Positions 1 through 11,855 are shown, counted from the first letter of the stretch. The stretch: DNA of 64,000 bases from Imbricaverruca yamaguchii (GCA_034440575.1 JAOTOL010001318.1:558001-622000), one strand, 5' to 3'. Program-made: numbers and translations. The notes: generated by a model from the letters alone, not told the origin.

Positions 1-495
1 TTCCTGAACCCACTGCTGTTTCTGAATATGTTCTAAAACTGTCTGACTGTTACTGAACAAACCTGCAACTACCTGAACCGTCTCCTGAACCAACTGCCTG
101 ACAATTACTGAACTGAACTATCTGGCCAACCCGCTACCACCACTCCACACGGTCTTCAACTGAACCACCGGACTGTCAGCTGAACCAAACCGACTGTAAC
201 TGTACCAACTCTTGAACCAACTGAACCACCACCGGGCTGTCAACTGAACCAACTACTGGATTGTGAACAACCACCGAACGAACAACCACCGGACTGTCTA
301 CTGAACCAACCACCTTGATTGTCTACCGAACCAACCATAGGATTTTTTGAACCAACCACCGGACTACTCTACACCGGACTGCCAATTGAACCAACCACCG
401 GACTGTCATTAACCGGACTGTCTATTGAACCACCTAACTGTCCACTGAACAAACCACCGGACTGTCTCTACCACCGGACTGTCCACTCATGGCTG
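1..495. repeat. degenerate ~20-bp minisatellite (CTGAACCAACCACCGGACTG)
   Basis: Imperfect tandem copies built from the words 'ctgaacca', 'accaccgg' and 'actgtc'. The first 150 bases are the most decayed and the stretch from about 160 to 490 is the clearest. The array runs off the left edge of the window, so its true length is unknown. No coding signal is seen beyond frames produced by the repeat itself. Confidence 0.8.
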
Positions 496-1180
496 GCGCT
501 CGGCCACCACTGCCACGGCTAATCAGCGTTGTGGCGCGCCGTCACCGTAAGAACGGGCTAGCTAGTTGTCCGGCATGGCCCGCGCTGTTGTGACATACGA
601 GCATGATATTTGTCCTAATTCCAGAGCCTAATTCGGGCAATAGTGCAACCAATTCTGATTAAAGCTGATTAAAGACACGTATGCCGACATTGGAGACACT
701 GCTTCCGAAATCGAGCTTCTCTGCTGAATACGGCGCACACGTCTCAAATTGCAATGCACTGTGTAGAAATACAGCGTACTCATGTCTGAAATGAGCAATA
801 CCGGCACGTCCCCACAGGCAGCCGAAAGAGCCCAACTGCAGCATGTTCACGGGCTTTCTGCCCTCTATTGTCCCTTATCCCGTACATGCAGTCATCGAAC
901 AACAGTGCCGGCGCCACACCCTGGCTCGTCCTGCCACGTCCACGACGCCGCATGTTGGTCTGGCGTGGATGCAGCGCTGCTAACGTTAGAAGTGCAAGGG
1001 CTGCGTGGCGGTGACATGAATAAGGAGCCAAAGATAACAATGCAAAGAGTGAGTAATGCGACGACACCAATTTCCAGTCGGACGAACGAACAAAGACCAG
1101 CCGGACGTGGACGGTAGAGCCACAGGGCCACGTGTTCTCAGGGTCGCTTCAATCTCAGGACAGGAAGGCTCGAGTCAGGG
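496..1180. other. unannotated stretch
   Basis: Mixed-composition DNA with short overlapping frames on both strands and no recognisable domain, tRNA-like fold or inverted-repeat ends. Confidence 0.5.
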
Positions 1181-1440
1181 CATGCTAGGCCGATTGGTAG
1201 GGTCGTGTCAAGGCAAGGCTTTGATGGGGTCGGATATGGTCCGGCACGGCCAGTTTAAGTATGGTCAAATAGAGCCGAATCAGAGCATGCCATACCAGGT
1301 CAGGTAAGACCAGGTCAGATCAAGTTAAGTCCAGCGAGGTCCAGTCGGATAGAGAAAGTCGATCGAATCTATTCGAATCGGGTCGGGTTCACTCGGGTCA
1401 GATCCAGTCCGTCCCGTCAGGTCAGGTCAGGCTAGTTCGA
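1181..1440. repeat. degenerate GGTCRGGTC-type simple repeat
   Basis: A run of variants of 'ggtcaggtc', 'ggtccag' and 'cgggtcg' with no fixed period. It looks like an old, decayed short-unit tandem array. Confidence 0.6.
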
Positions 1441-2187
1441 TTTGGGTGCGGCTGTTGACTCTCGTATCCGATAGCGACTTGGAATGGCTAGCAGGGTAGA
1501 CTAATCGTCCCGGTCGTGTTTAGAATGAAGGCCTGCTGGTAGTATGCTATCCAACAGATGAGATCCCACATCTTTCACAACGGCAGTCAGCTTCAAATCA
1601 CAGTTGTATGGCTCCCAAGTCGAGCACGGACTCAAGCCTCACCATGTCTCAGAAAGACAAATACACAAGCTTGGATACAAGCAACCAACTCTGCGGATAC
1701 CGCAGCAGCACCGTGTAGCTGCATGGAGCTGGGAAGCTGAAGGTGGCCCGTCCCGCCCGCTACTCGCGCTACGGATGACCCTATGTGCAGACTTTTACAC
1801 CCAATTCGTTTGGCGCCATCCTGTCGTGCCGGACGCCTGATGTCATTACGTCTGGCATACCGGCTCTTCGGAGTTGCTCTGTCGTCTGGGTTTATCTGAT
1901 AGACGGCACACCGCAACAGAGGCTGCGCCACACCGTCGTCCGACCATAAGAACCGTGCAGATACTGTGTCGGGAGTCGTGCAAAGGCGCCTGGACTTTCG
2001 AAAGCCATCGCACCCGACTGCGGTTTGGACGCACCCAGCGTCTCCTGGCCGTTCAACCGGCACTCAATGTTCACCTCGCCGACCGCATGCCACCCGCCAT
2101 CTGGATACACGTCATACATTTCGTTCCAGTGGCAGAGATGCCGAAAACAACGATCCGTCCTACTGAGGAACGCTTAGTCCTACTGAG
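1441..2187. other. unannotated stretch with overlapping minus-strand frames
   Basis: Open frames overlap on the minus strand between about 1632 and 2119. None resembles a family I know and they compete with plus-strand frames of similar length. Nothing further can be supported. Confidence 0.4.
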
Positions 2188-2237
2188 GACTTTCCACTCG
2201 CTAGGTGAACAGTAGTTCACCTAGCGAGTGGAAAGTC
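2188..2237. repeat. perfect inverted repeat, 23-bp arms, 4-base loop
   Basis: Arm 2188-2210 (starts GACTTTCCACTC) and arm 2215-2237 are exact reverse complements with AGTA between them. A second, smaller inverted repeat (AGTCGCT...AGCGACT, about 2233-2255) overlaps its right end, so the site could form two adjacent hairpins. It lies about 170 bp left of a truncated hAT copy. Whether it belongs to that element is not shown by the sequence. Confidence 0.9.
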
Positions 2238-2410
2238 GCTGATCCAGTTAGCGACTCGTTAGTTGGAATTCTCGCGGCCCCTATCTACGGACAGACACAC
2301 AACACTGTGAGGGAGTTGACATGGAACGCTTTTGTGATAACACAACCAATGACCAAGTGTGAACTCGCGATCGGGTGAGCTGCAAAAAAATGAGAAAAAA
2401 CAGAACACCG

Positions 2411-3052
2411 AGTCTGAGAATGCTAGCGGAGTTCATCGTGTTCCACTATACTCCCATGTGGTTCTGCATCAAGAAGAACTGGAAATGTTTCGACGGTCCT
2501 GGCAATGCGCTGCACAGCGTGCAACTTCTCAAAAGTTGGCGACCTGAGATAGCGGCCATGGTGCAGCCGGTAATACAGCGCAACAGCTACTGGTGTCACC
2601 CTGAGGCAGTACTGCTAGCAATGGCAGCGGGCAAAGATCAAGCCACACGGGAAAGGGAGGTCACTCAAATCCAGCAGTGTCGCAGACCTCAAGTCGATAG
2701 TGATACTGACGAAGTGCGGAAGTTCAAGCTTCCAAAAGTGAATATGGGGGCAAACAGCATTATGGAGCTGATTGATTGGTGTAATGAGGTGATAACCGAG
2801 CCGCCCTTGACGCAACAACTGTCCGATAATGACTTACTAGACATCATCGCGAGTCCTCTCGAAGTATCGCCATACCCCGTGAACAGTCAGACGGTGGAAC
2901 GGATGGTGAAAGTGGTGACCGAGGCGTCTTTGAAGGTAATTGGTGAAGAGGCCCGCCACGGTTACATTGTGGCGAAGTTGAAACACAGGGCAGCAATGCC
3001 AGTGCTCAGCAGCAAAAAGGATTTCATGTCGGGTTTTCTGTCGAGCATGTAG
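2411..3052 (+). pseudogene. C-terminal half of hAT-like transposase (copy B)
   Basis: One open frame runs to the stop at 3050-3052 and encodes the distal part of the transposase seen in copy A. It includes the stretch around TVERMVKVVTEAS, which contains the glutamate expected to be the last acidic catalytic residue of a hAT core. The frame stays open to the left as far as an ATG at 2375, but the first dozen codons are outside the region of homology with copy A. The N-terminal half, with the zinc finger or DNA-binding region and the two catalytic aspartates, is absent. It is unlikely to make an active protein; at most it could give a ~225-residue C-terminal product. Confidence 0.8.
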
Positions 3053-3762
3053 ACAAGTAGTACAGTTATAAAATGATAGTTCGTACAAAAAAATGTGGCC
3101 GCTCGTACAAAGGTGATGTCGCTGTATGCCCGTCTCCTTCGGTTGTAGTGGAACGGAGCATGATGCCGATTTCGCCTGGTATATTTGTCATAACAATAAG
3201 ATATAAAGTGTCTCAGAATGATTTAATTGGTCTTCGATGTAAACAGACGAGGAATATTGAAGATGTTCAAGCTTTCAAAAGTGAAAATATTAGCATTATA
3301 CGCCGATAGATCTACTGATTGAAAATGGAACGAACAAGCGACGTAAAGTGAACCTTTCTTTCATGCGTCAGATATCCAGGCAACTTATTAAGCGACTGGT
3401 GCTTATCAAAAGCCTTTTACCCCACTAAACACTTTCATTGAGTTTTATTAATGAGCTTCATCACCAGAATCCATTCATCAGTCATCCACAGCACAGACTG
3501 CCGCCTTTTTCGTCACAGCGCCGCGGCGGCGCTCCGACGGTGGCCGGACGCGTGGTGTTAGATGTCAATCGCAACGGAGTGCCATCACTGGAGACTTCAA
3601 CGCAGGGCGCCCGACAAATTTGTTTCTTTATCGGCCTGTCGCATATTTTGTTTATTGTTTGATTTTGATTTGGTTTCGACCACAGGTTTTTTAAGGTGAT
3701 CTGCACGATAATTTCACTAAGCAAAGTGCAATTCCAAAAAAGGTCCTTCGTGACACACCCTA
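2411..3762 (+). mobile_element. 5'-truncated hAT-family copy (copy B)
   Basis: This segment matches 14113-15466 of the full-length element almost base for base; I counted about 19 differences over the first 640 bases by eye. It ends in the same right terminal inverted repeat (from about 3464), finishing CACACCCTA at 3762. The left end and the 5' half of the transposase are missing, and no left terminus or matching target duplication is visible upstream. It is therefore a fragment that cannot move by itself. Confidence 0.9.
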
Positions 3763-4193
3763 ATGTACACGCAGCGACTGGCCTCGCATTGCAACAGTCT
3801 CCGCATGCGCCGGTCCAGGCGTCGCGCTCCGTCGACACTAAGTATACTTCATGGCACACACGTTGCAAGCAGCAATTCATCACTCGCCCGCCTTGCCGCC
3901 AGAACACACGCTTAGACCAGCTAGTAACTTACACAGCCGTAAAACGCTAGACATACACGCCACGGTATCTGTACATCCGATAAGCTAACTATTGACACCG
4001 ACATAAACCAGACGCAAGCTGGCCCTTTTTCAATTTGCATACTCACAAAGGATCCGGACACATGTGACCACAGCTATGAAGATCACGCATAGGCGCTCCG
4101 GAGACCTCGGAACCTTCCCAGTCATATAACCTTCACAGCAACTGACCAGAACCACTCAAATCATTCACGTGTGTTCTTTAGCAACGGACCAAA
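3763..4193. other. unannotated stretch
   Basis: Right flank of the truncated hAT copy. Nothing recognised; the eight bases after the terminus read ATGTACAC, which would be the target duplication if the left end had survived. Confidence 0.4.
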
Positions 4194-4203
4194 ATCGTCG
4201 GGA

Positions 4204-4366
4204 CCACGGTGGTTGTCGGTGTTACGACACGTCGATCGTTGAGTCATGTAGCGTCACCAATCCCTCATGCCGATTGTTCGCGGACGAGGATTAGCGACAG
4301 GTGAGACTCGCACCCACCATCTTTCGATTGTGAGACGGGCAACTTACCTCTAGACTACACGTCCCA
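4204..4366 (-). mobile_element. tRNA-derived SINE, head type a
   Basis: Read on the minus strand, the head begins near 4366 with a tRNA-like stretch (GTAAGTTGCCCGTCTCAC, then a B-box-like GGTGCGAGTCT). It is followed by the central block CAATCGGCATGAGGGATTGG and a tail ending TCGTAACACC. Short flanks ATCGTCGGGA (4194-4203) and ATCATCGGGA (near 4367) differ at one base and may be the target duplication. It shares the central block with the copies at 5.8, 9.7, 17.3, 29.3, 30.6 and 52.1 kb. Confidence 0.8.
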
Positions 4367-4372
4367 TCATCG

Positions 4373-5256
4373 GGATCGCATTCTCAGATGTGACAAGGGT
4401 AATGGTTGAATCTAGGGACCATACTGACAAACCGTCCGCAATATGGGACCAGATAACCAGAAACTACATTCTCAGACGAGGTATGTGAGAGGCATACTGG
4501 ATATTTAATGACTATATTGCCAAATGCAATATGGTCGAGCATAGGTGTACAGGTGAACATCGGTCGAGTGCACGAGTACAGGCGGTCCAGAGCCGCCGAG
4601 ATCACACTAAGACGTGCATTCCTGGAACATCCGCCAACCTGAACCGAGAAGGCCGGCGCGAGCTTCCAATGCAGCACATTTTCTATCGACGCTGGACTAA
4701 CGAGCATCAACAGCTAAAGCCCGTACAATGCCACGTTGCGACCGCAAAACATACCACACATGCAGTGTCAAACCTCCATGGGCTTCACTGGCCGCGGCCC
4801 CAGACATTGTCAGCGACTTCCCTGAGTAAGGTACAGCGTGATACATCTAAGCCAAGGACAATATGTGCCTCTCTATTACCAGCATAAGGTGCCATTAGGG
4901 GCGCTGGACGAGAAGGGGTGCCAGACAGGCTATGTTTCTCCCATGTTTCTGGCACAGGATCGAACACCATACGGCGCCAGGAAACTTGTGGTACCACCAC
5001 AACTGCGCCCTTTTGGCAGTCCGTGAAGGCATGCCCATTAGGACACTAATTTTCGTGGGAGAGCACGAACATTCAAAATAAGAAAACCATTTAGGTTACT
5101 CGGCACATGGAATTGACATTTTGTATGTCAACCGCGACACCGCTAAACTGCAAATGAAATGCCAGACTGAATTCTGAGTTGAGGAATTATGACTTGCAAC
5201 GCTTGTGAAAAAGGCTTGTTTCAAAAGTGTGATGAGCAGGCGGGGTAACCAAGATA
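4373..5256. other. unannotated stretch
   Basis: No family, repeat or RNA gene recognised. Short frames exist on both strands without supporting splice or domain signals. Confidence 0.4.
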
Positions 5257-5264
5257 ATCATGAC

Positions 5265-5741
5265 CAGGGATGCGGAGCCGGAGCCGAAGCCGGAGCCGCC
5301 GGGAAATTTTACTCGGAGCCGGAGTCGGAGCCGGAGCCATCAAAAGCATGGCGGCTCCGACTCCGAAAGAGGTGTAAATTAAAAAAATTAGCAAACGTGA
5401 AATGAACACATTATACCTAGTATAAAGATGGATACAGGGTTTATATGGGAAAGTTGCTGATAATTGTCTGAAATTTGCGCCCCTGAGTGGTCGTGGCTAA
5501 CTTTTTTTTTAACATCCCCCTTAACTCTTACTTAATAGATTGATCACGTTTGGGATGTACGGAGCCGGAGCCGGAGCCGGAGCCGCCGGAGCCGCCGGAG
5601 CCGTTACTTTTTACCCGAAGCCGGAGCCGGAGCCGACGGAACATTTTATTCTGAGCCGGAGTCGGAGTCGGAGCCGGGGTCGGAGCCGGAGCCGGGGTCG
5701 GAGCCGGAGCCGTCCAAAATTGTCCGGGCTCCGCATCCCTG
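5265..5741. mobile_element. non-autonomous hAT element built of GGAGCC repeats (477 bp)
   Basis: The ends are perfect 15-bp inverted repeats: CAGGGATGCGGAGCC at 5265 and its complement ending at 5741. Both sides carry the same 8 bases, ATCATGAC (5257-5264 and 5742-5749). An 8-bp duplication with CAGGG ends is the hallmark of hAT elements. The interior has two blocks of imperfect GGAGCC/GGAGTC hexamers (5274-5365 and 5560-5735) on either side of an A/T-rich core, and no transposase. The hexamer blocks probably serve as sub-terminal transposase binding repeats, by analogy with other hATs; that role is inferred. Confidence 0.93.
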
Positions 5742-5818
5742 ATCATGACAATTAACAATTGTGGTATATACAGGGGAGCAGACACGCTCCGACTTCACTT
5801 TCGCCCGAAATGTAATCA

Positions 5819-5989
5819 TCGGGAGACAAGTAGTCTAGGGGTAAGTTGCCCGTTTCACAATTGAAAGATCGTGAGCTCCAGCCTCACCTGTCGCCACTCT
5901 TCGCCCGCCACCAATCGGCGTGAGAGATTGGCGACGCAACATGACTCAACGGTTGACGTGCCGTAAAAACTAATAACCATCACCAAGAG
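5819..5989 (+). mobile_element. tRNA-derived SINE, head type a
   Basis: The head begins GTCTAGGGGTAAGTTGCCCG with a degenerate B box, followed by the central block CCAATCGGCGTGAGAGATTG and a tail CCGTAAAAACTAATAACC. Exact 9-bp flanks ATGTAATCA (5810-5818 and 5990-5998) mark the insertion. Confidence 0.88.
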
Positions 5990-6230
5990 ATGTAATCACT
6001 ATCGTGTTTCATCATTCTCTTTCTCCATGAAACCTGCCAAAGAGCAAACCCAGGTAGGGCAAGGGACAACCAGCTAGTTCTTTATTGACGCTGTCGGTCA
6101 TTTTCATGATTCCGGCCATAAACGTATGGTTGTGTGTTGGGATGGGGGAGAGAGGGATAGCTTTTCCTCCAAATTGTCGATGCGTTCCTGCCGCATTAAA
6201 TTTACCACGCATCAGGTTTGACCACTGTTG

Positions 6231-6360
6231 CTATTGATGATGCTTCACTATACATCAGCTCTCACCATTGCAGACATTAATCAGGCTTCACCTTACATCG
6301 GCCTTCGGCACTGCTGATGTTCATCGGGCTTTGCCATACACTAGCTTCCGGCGTGACAGC
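6231..6360. repeat. three degenerate ~46-bp direct repeats
   Basis: Variants of 'catcaggctt(t/c)acc...acatc(a/g)gc' recur three times. The copies are old and only partly alignable. The flanking stretches 5999-6230 and 6361-6926 hold nothing I recognise. Confidence 0.5.
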
Positions 6361-6926
6361 AAAGGCTAAGCGGCAAAACATGCCGCCGTTCCTCAGCGAC
6401 CGCATGCCTTGACGCTGGTAGTCTGAACCACGGGACTGCTACAACAAAGGACGGTAACCGCCGTCCCGGTGAGACGTGTTCGAACGCGTACTACGGTAGC
6501 CAAGCAGAGACCAAATGGCAGCGATAGGAGCGGTCCACGAAATTCCAGCAGACATCCAGATGGTAGCGCAGGCGCCTTGGTGTCTGACTTCGACCGTCAG
6601 GCGATCAGTTCTAGAAGGCCACTGGAGGGTGTCTGCCCATGCAGCCGATGGGCACAACACTGGACGAGGTGCCTACGTAATCATCGGATCAGCTGTCGCG
6701 CTTCCAGTGCCGTTACCGTCGTCAGCTGACAGGCTGACAGCGTTATACCCGCCAGCCTTCACCAGCGCCGCCTTGGCCGGGCCCAGGATTAGCTCCGGCG
6801 GTGCCGGGCGGTCGGACTTGGCGTTCGGGATTATGGCCACGGGTACTTTTTCGATCGCGTACCCACCACGGTTCTGTCTGATGCCACTTAAGGTGGGCCT
6901 GATATCCACCGCACGTCATAGCCACA

Positions 6927-7358
6927 GGTCACCACCACAGGTCAGCCTGTTGCCAACCACAGGTCAGTCCGCTGCCCACCACAGGTCAGTCTGCGGCCCA
7001 CCACAGGTCAGTCCGCTGCCCACTACAGGTCAGTCTGCTGCCCTCCACAGGTCATCCTGCTGCGCACCACAGGGCCGTATACTGCCCACCACAGGTCAGT
7101 CAGCTGCCCACCACAGGTCAGCTTACTGCCTACCTGGTCAGTCTGCTGCCCACCACAGGGCCGTATACTGCCCACCACAGGTCAGCCAGCTGCCCACCAC
7201 AGGTCAGCTTATTGCCTGCCTGGTCAGCCTGCTGCCTACCACAGGTCAGTCTGCTGCCCACCACAGGGCCGTATACTGCCCACCACAGGTCAAGTCTGCT
7301 GCCCACCCAAAGGTCAGTCTGCTGCCCACTACAGGCCAGTCCGCTGCCCACAATACAG
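6927..7358. repeat. 22-bp minisatellite (CAGGTCAGTCTGCTGCCCAC)
   Basis: About 19 tandem copies of a 22-bp unit. Because 22 is not a multiple of three, the translated frame repeats every 22 residues. The long frame across it is a repeat artefact. Some units are replaced by a CAGGGCCGTATACTGCCCAC variant that recurs at regular spacing near 7070, 7158 and 7264. Confidence 0.9.
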
Positions 7359-7449
7359 GCAAGTCATTTCGATCCTTTAGCGTCATATGCCAGTGAGGTG
7401 TATAAATCACTTTAAAGAAAGCGAAGGTATCCTGGGAAGTTGCCACGCG

Positions 7450-7930
7450 CGAGTGGTCACCTAGCAGATTGCGGGGAGTGGCAGCGACCGTACAACTCCA
7501 AGAGGGCATGCAATTAGAACGTGCGCACTGCCAGCGGTGCGCGACATCGAGGGCAGTTTGGCCTGTCCTCTCCACAGAGCAGACGGTGGTGTGTTGGATG
7601 AGTGTGCCCAAGCCACCTCAGTTGGTCCAGCTGGTGCACGCTGCTGCCGGACGATCCACAGACCTTGAAAGACCAACGGATCTTGACAGACGTGACACCT
7701 TGGCGGCGACGTCTGACAACGCGCCGGCGAAGGCCAGGACGGCCCGGCACCACCGCAATGACTGCTGGTGTTGCGGAGGGACCGGCGCCAGCCCGGCCAG
7801 GGGACGCGCAACACAGCCGGAGCCCAGCCGGATTAAGGCGCCGGGCCGGCACTGTGCTCGATGGGTGAAAACGTGATGGCATAATCAGCAGCATGACCAG
7901 GCGTATCGCCGCCTGCCCACTCATGACAGA
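7450..7930. other. GC-rich block with unrecognised open frames
   Basis: Open frames of about 135 codons lie on both strands. The plus-strand frame (7469-7876) contains a short Cys-rich stretch (CWCCGG) that faintly resembles a gag zinc knuckle, but the required His/Cys spacing is not completed. I cannot assign a family. Confidence 0.25.
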
Positions 7931-9689
7931 CGATGCTGATAGACTATCCCAGCTCGGAGTAGCACCGCCATGTTCGCTGCCAAATATGGGCTAATTACAA
8001 ACTGCAATTCCTGGCATTGGCACATATCGCTACGATGTGCTCTTAGGTGTTGTATGAGGGAGGGGGTGGAATAAATAAACGTAAGTCTAACAGTTAAGCC
8101 AGTGAAATATCGAACAACATATTTCGAATGATCCTGTTATAAAAGGACTCATACATGACAGCGTTCAGGAAGTTCCGTCCTGAATGACGAAAGACACACT
8201 TAGAACAGTTCTGGCTAAGTTCAGATTTGTAGTATTCGGATAAGTTAAGCATGCTTTACTTTATTAATGTCGCATTATTTCGGAGACAAATGCTTTTAGA
8301 AGAGAAAACAAATATTCTGGCTTTTTCACGCATTGACAATATTCATCTTTACTTTCAGGTTCAGTACTCTTCTCTGCATCCTCTGCTTATTGGACCCCAA
8401 GAGATCAAACCATCCGTCACTATTCACACAATGTCCATCGAAAACCTCGACGGACAAATGCAACACTGCAACATTCTGCAATCATAAACAATGGCTTGGT
8501 TGTGTGAGTCAACCGAAACCAATGCTTGTGCATCAAATCGCTTCCCTTAGATGCTTTGCGTTTCTATCAAGGATACAATCATGCACCTACTGAGGGCTGA
8601 TCATGTATATCCATTACAACTTAAATGAGTTAGTCACATGAATATCCCAGCACGTTTCTAATTGTCGTTATCTCCCAACACAAGCCGTCAATTTAATAGT
8701 ATTGTTATTGTGACAATTTTGAAAATATCCTCTCAAAATACGCCAGGGAACAAAAAGAAGTGACCTAAGAAGGACTTAATTAATGAAATGAAGCGAGAAT
8801 ATACGTATTGGGTATCAATAGCATCAAATGGAAAAAGGTGTTTTAAAATTTGAATATAACTGGAATATCAACCATGTGATACCAACCAGCAGCCAGAATA
8901 CTTTCGGAAAGAAAGCGCAGCCCATGACAGGACATTATTGGGAGGTAGCTTATCAATCAGTTATACAAGTTATATATTCAGCCAGATTTAAGTCCGATAT
9001 ACTTTACATCAATGGCGTCATTATTGGAGTGAAGGATAAAACATGAGGATATCAATATGACAGATCAATGTACAACATGGGTCAAATGGAAATCTTCCAC
9101 ACAACTGTCCAGTGTCCATGGAAACCGGGGCCGTGTCATTATGCTGCAATGGAAGTTCCATGACAATGCAAAACATCCGTGCATCCTTTTTTAAAGGAAT
9201 CATATGTACACACGTATGCAACGGCTAAGTGGTGGAAACGACATCCATTAGCGTGGGATCTGTCTACGCTTGGCGGTCGCCTCAAGTTGTGCATATTTCT
9301 CTTTAAACCGAAAGTTTTAGAGTGAAGCAAAATCCCACGTACGTTCAAAGTAATGAGAACTTCCACATCAATCATTCCGAGTAAAAAACTGCAATCAACA
9401 CATAGTGGAACTCAGATTGAGTGCAAGTATCCCAAGTGAAGAACGGGGTGAAACAAACTTGGATGTATCTGCTTCGGCTAACAATTGAGGCAGTGAAAAA
9501 TGCATACACTGTAAAGCCACACTTCAAAAATGGACTTTCTCTCTCGCTCTTCTTTCTCGGCTCGCGCACCCCCTCCCACACAGTGATTCGCTGTGGGCGA
9601 AATGTTGTAGTTTGCGTGGACTTGCTACCTACAGCATGTTCCCTGAAGCTTTCGCGATTTGCATTGTCAGTTGGTTCGCTAGTTATTGG
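7931..9689. other. A/T-richer unannotated stretch
   Basis: No repeats, RNA genes or coding families recognised. A splice-acceptor-like site (tttactttcag at about 8349-8359) precedes a 42-codon frame, but nothing else supports an exon. Confidence 0.4.
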
Positions 9690-9838
9690 CTCTTACGACG
9701 CTTTTGGCCGTTTTTGGCTAGGTCATTAGCATCGGTGCAATCTTTCATGCCGATTGGTCTTGTGTCGCGGGTGGTGAGCAGCGACAGGGGAGATTCAAAA
9801 TCACAACCATTCGGTTTCGAGACCGATATCTAACCCCT
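9690..9838 (-). mobile_element. degenerate tRNA-derived SINE
   Basis: The minus strand reads GTTAGATATCGGTCTCGAAACC, resembling a tRNA D-to-anticodon arm, then CCAATCGGCATGAAAGATTG (the shared central block) and a tail GCGTCGTAAGAGCC. It is more diverged than the other copies, and no clear target duplication was found. Confidence 0.65.
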
Positions 9839-10826
9839 GCATTAATTCACTCCCTCACGATGTGCATTTCACCTGATTTCCTTGCCTTTATAGCCCACCC
9901 AACGTATGTGTCCACATATATCAATGCAACAATTACTTGGTACATGTGACTTGAGGTCACGACATGTCATGGAAATGACCCTCAATGATAATAAGCATGG
10001 ACCTTTGCAATGGATCATGGGCACGCATACGTGATAATAACTAAAAACGTACTCACAAAGGAAATGAATCGCTCCATATGATAGCAATCTGCATGCAATG
10101 GCATGGCGATGCAAATATGGTCACCTTCAAAATATCACGTACTCCGTTACAAATAAGAACGGACAAGGTCCTTGCGGATATTCATATAAAGAAGTTTCAT
10201 GCCGTCAGTGCTCCAAAACATTTTTTCATTAAAACAAGTAGCGAAAGCTATAATTTTGTTCACCTTAAAACTAGGTCGAGGTTTTTTTGTGTCAAATGCA
10301 AAGTTGGTGCAACATAATTGACGTGATTGAAGTCAGGTTAAATATGGATTCTGAATGCATACTTTATTTCGAGTTTGCACAGAAAATATCGTTTCATATC
10401 GAATCGCAAGACAAATGTTTCTCCATACCTGATAAAATGATGGAGGGTGTTATTGCTCATGGGGCCTGATGAGATTAAGAATGATCTGAATGAAATAAAT
10501 TCCCCAGAATTGCCTGACCACCAATTTCTTCAATTTCCGAGATATGAGGGTGTTCAAACACGACCCTACTGGATCGACTTGTCCTAGAATGCTCTTATGA
10601 ACGTGTGAACAAATTGAACATCAGGTAAAGGGATGTTGAGCGGGGAGTGCAACGGGATACCATATGATAATTGTAGCCACCCCAAAAAGCTTGGGGTGAG
10701 GAGCTTAAACATATTTCAAGTCTTGATGCTTATATCCATGCTCTCTTCGGTACTTTCGCGCCCAGGGCAAACATTGTGAAGCAGAATGTAACATTCCGAG
10801 AAGATTAAGAAGTAAAAAACAGTGCA
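9839..10826. other. unannotated stretch
   Basis: A/T-rich, nothing recognised except a small palindrome CACCCCAA...TTGGGGTG at about 10679-10699. Confidence 0.4.
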
Positions 10827-10834
10827 CGCCTTTC

Positions 10835-11190
10835 CATGCGCGCACCCAGGATTTTTACATTCGGGGAAGGGGGGGGGGCAGGACCGAAGGGGGCACTTGG
10901 CCGGCTCCAAAGGGCATTTGACCGGCTCTAAAAGGACTTTGCGGCCCGGGGCACACTGGAAGGTTTGTCGACCGGGGGGAAGGGGCGTGACCATTTGTTT
11001 TGGCCAAAAGCGCGACAGTTTGGGCCCAAAGGGCACCTTTTGGTACAGGCGGGGCACATAAGGCAGGACATTTCAACACTTAGACATTCCGGCCAAGAGG
11101 GCACTTTTGATCAAAAGGGCACTTGGCCAAAAAGGGCACTTTGGTCTCATGGGGGTCCCGGGCCCCCTGGCCCCCTCCGGTACGCTTATG
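10835..11190. mobile_element. short non-autonomous DNA transposon (356 bp)
   Basis: The ends CATGCGCGCACCCAGG (10835) and, read inward from 11190, CATAAGCGTACCGGAGG match at 12 of 17 positions. The flanks CGCCTTTC are identical (10827-10834 and 11191-11198); the identity runs on for CAT, which is also the element's own end. The interior is G/C-rich with recurring AAAGGGCACTT motifs and no coding capacity. The 8-bp duplication suggests a hAT, but the termini are unusual for one. Confidence 0.75.
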
Positions 11191-11254
11191 CGCCTTTCCA
11201 TAGGCGCCTTTCGCTCTGAGGCACTCCACAGTAACTCAATCGAACATCTTCGAA

Positions 11255-11855
11255 TTTGCAATCCGACCGTTTTTGGATTTTCTGAAAAGTTGTGCACCGG
11301 GGATTTCATGGGCGAGCAATTCATATTTATGGTGAACACAAAATTCCATTTTTCCTCAAGACAGTCCTTGCAAATTTCCCAGTCAGTGAGGAGGCCTAAC
11401 TTTGACGACCCATAACTCCATGGCTAAGAGAGCTTTTTCATTTAACCTTTTTTTGTTGAATTGGGATGAATCAAGGAACAAGTTGGCTATCTCGGATTTT
11501 CGATTTTCAATTTAGTAGGTCACGTGACTCCGTGACCAATTTTTGCGTCGTGACCTTCACTTTTTGGATGCTGAAATTAAACTTTCGTGTGACGAGCATT
11601 TGAGCTCCATTCATGCCTTTTTCATATACATAGATTAAAAAACGTGGAGCTCAACCCGCAAAAAGCACTTTGGGGCTCGCAATGCTGACACAGCACGCTA
11701 CTTGGGGGACCCATGCCCGCCGATAACTTCGCATCTAGTTTGCATACGGTGACGAAATGGTCCAGTGACCCCTGATGACGAAACCTGTCAGTTGGTTTCT
11801 GCTACACTGACATCAGGTCACAAGGTCACGACATTGGGCGTTTAAGGTCATCTGA
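11255..11855 (+). repeat. ~600-bp dispersed repeat, left copy
   Basis: Aligns, at what I judge to be roughly three-quarters identity, with the reverse complement of 16280-16870. Shared landmarks are AGGAGGCCTAACTTTGACGA, GGCTATCTCGGATTTTC and GACGAAACCTGTC. It has no coding frame of note. With its partner it brackets the full-length hAT. Confidence 0.85.

Noticed and set aside
7469..7876. Gag-like zinc knuckle in the GC-rich block
   Set aside because: CWCCGG lacks the C-X2-C-X4-H-X4-C spacing; the resemblance is too weak.
8345..8487. Possible last exon after a tttactttcag acceptor
   Set aside because: Three frames are similarly open and none shows a known domain.
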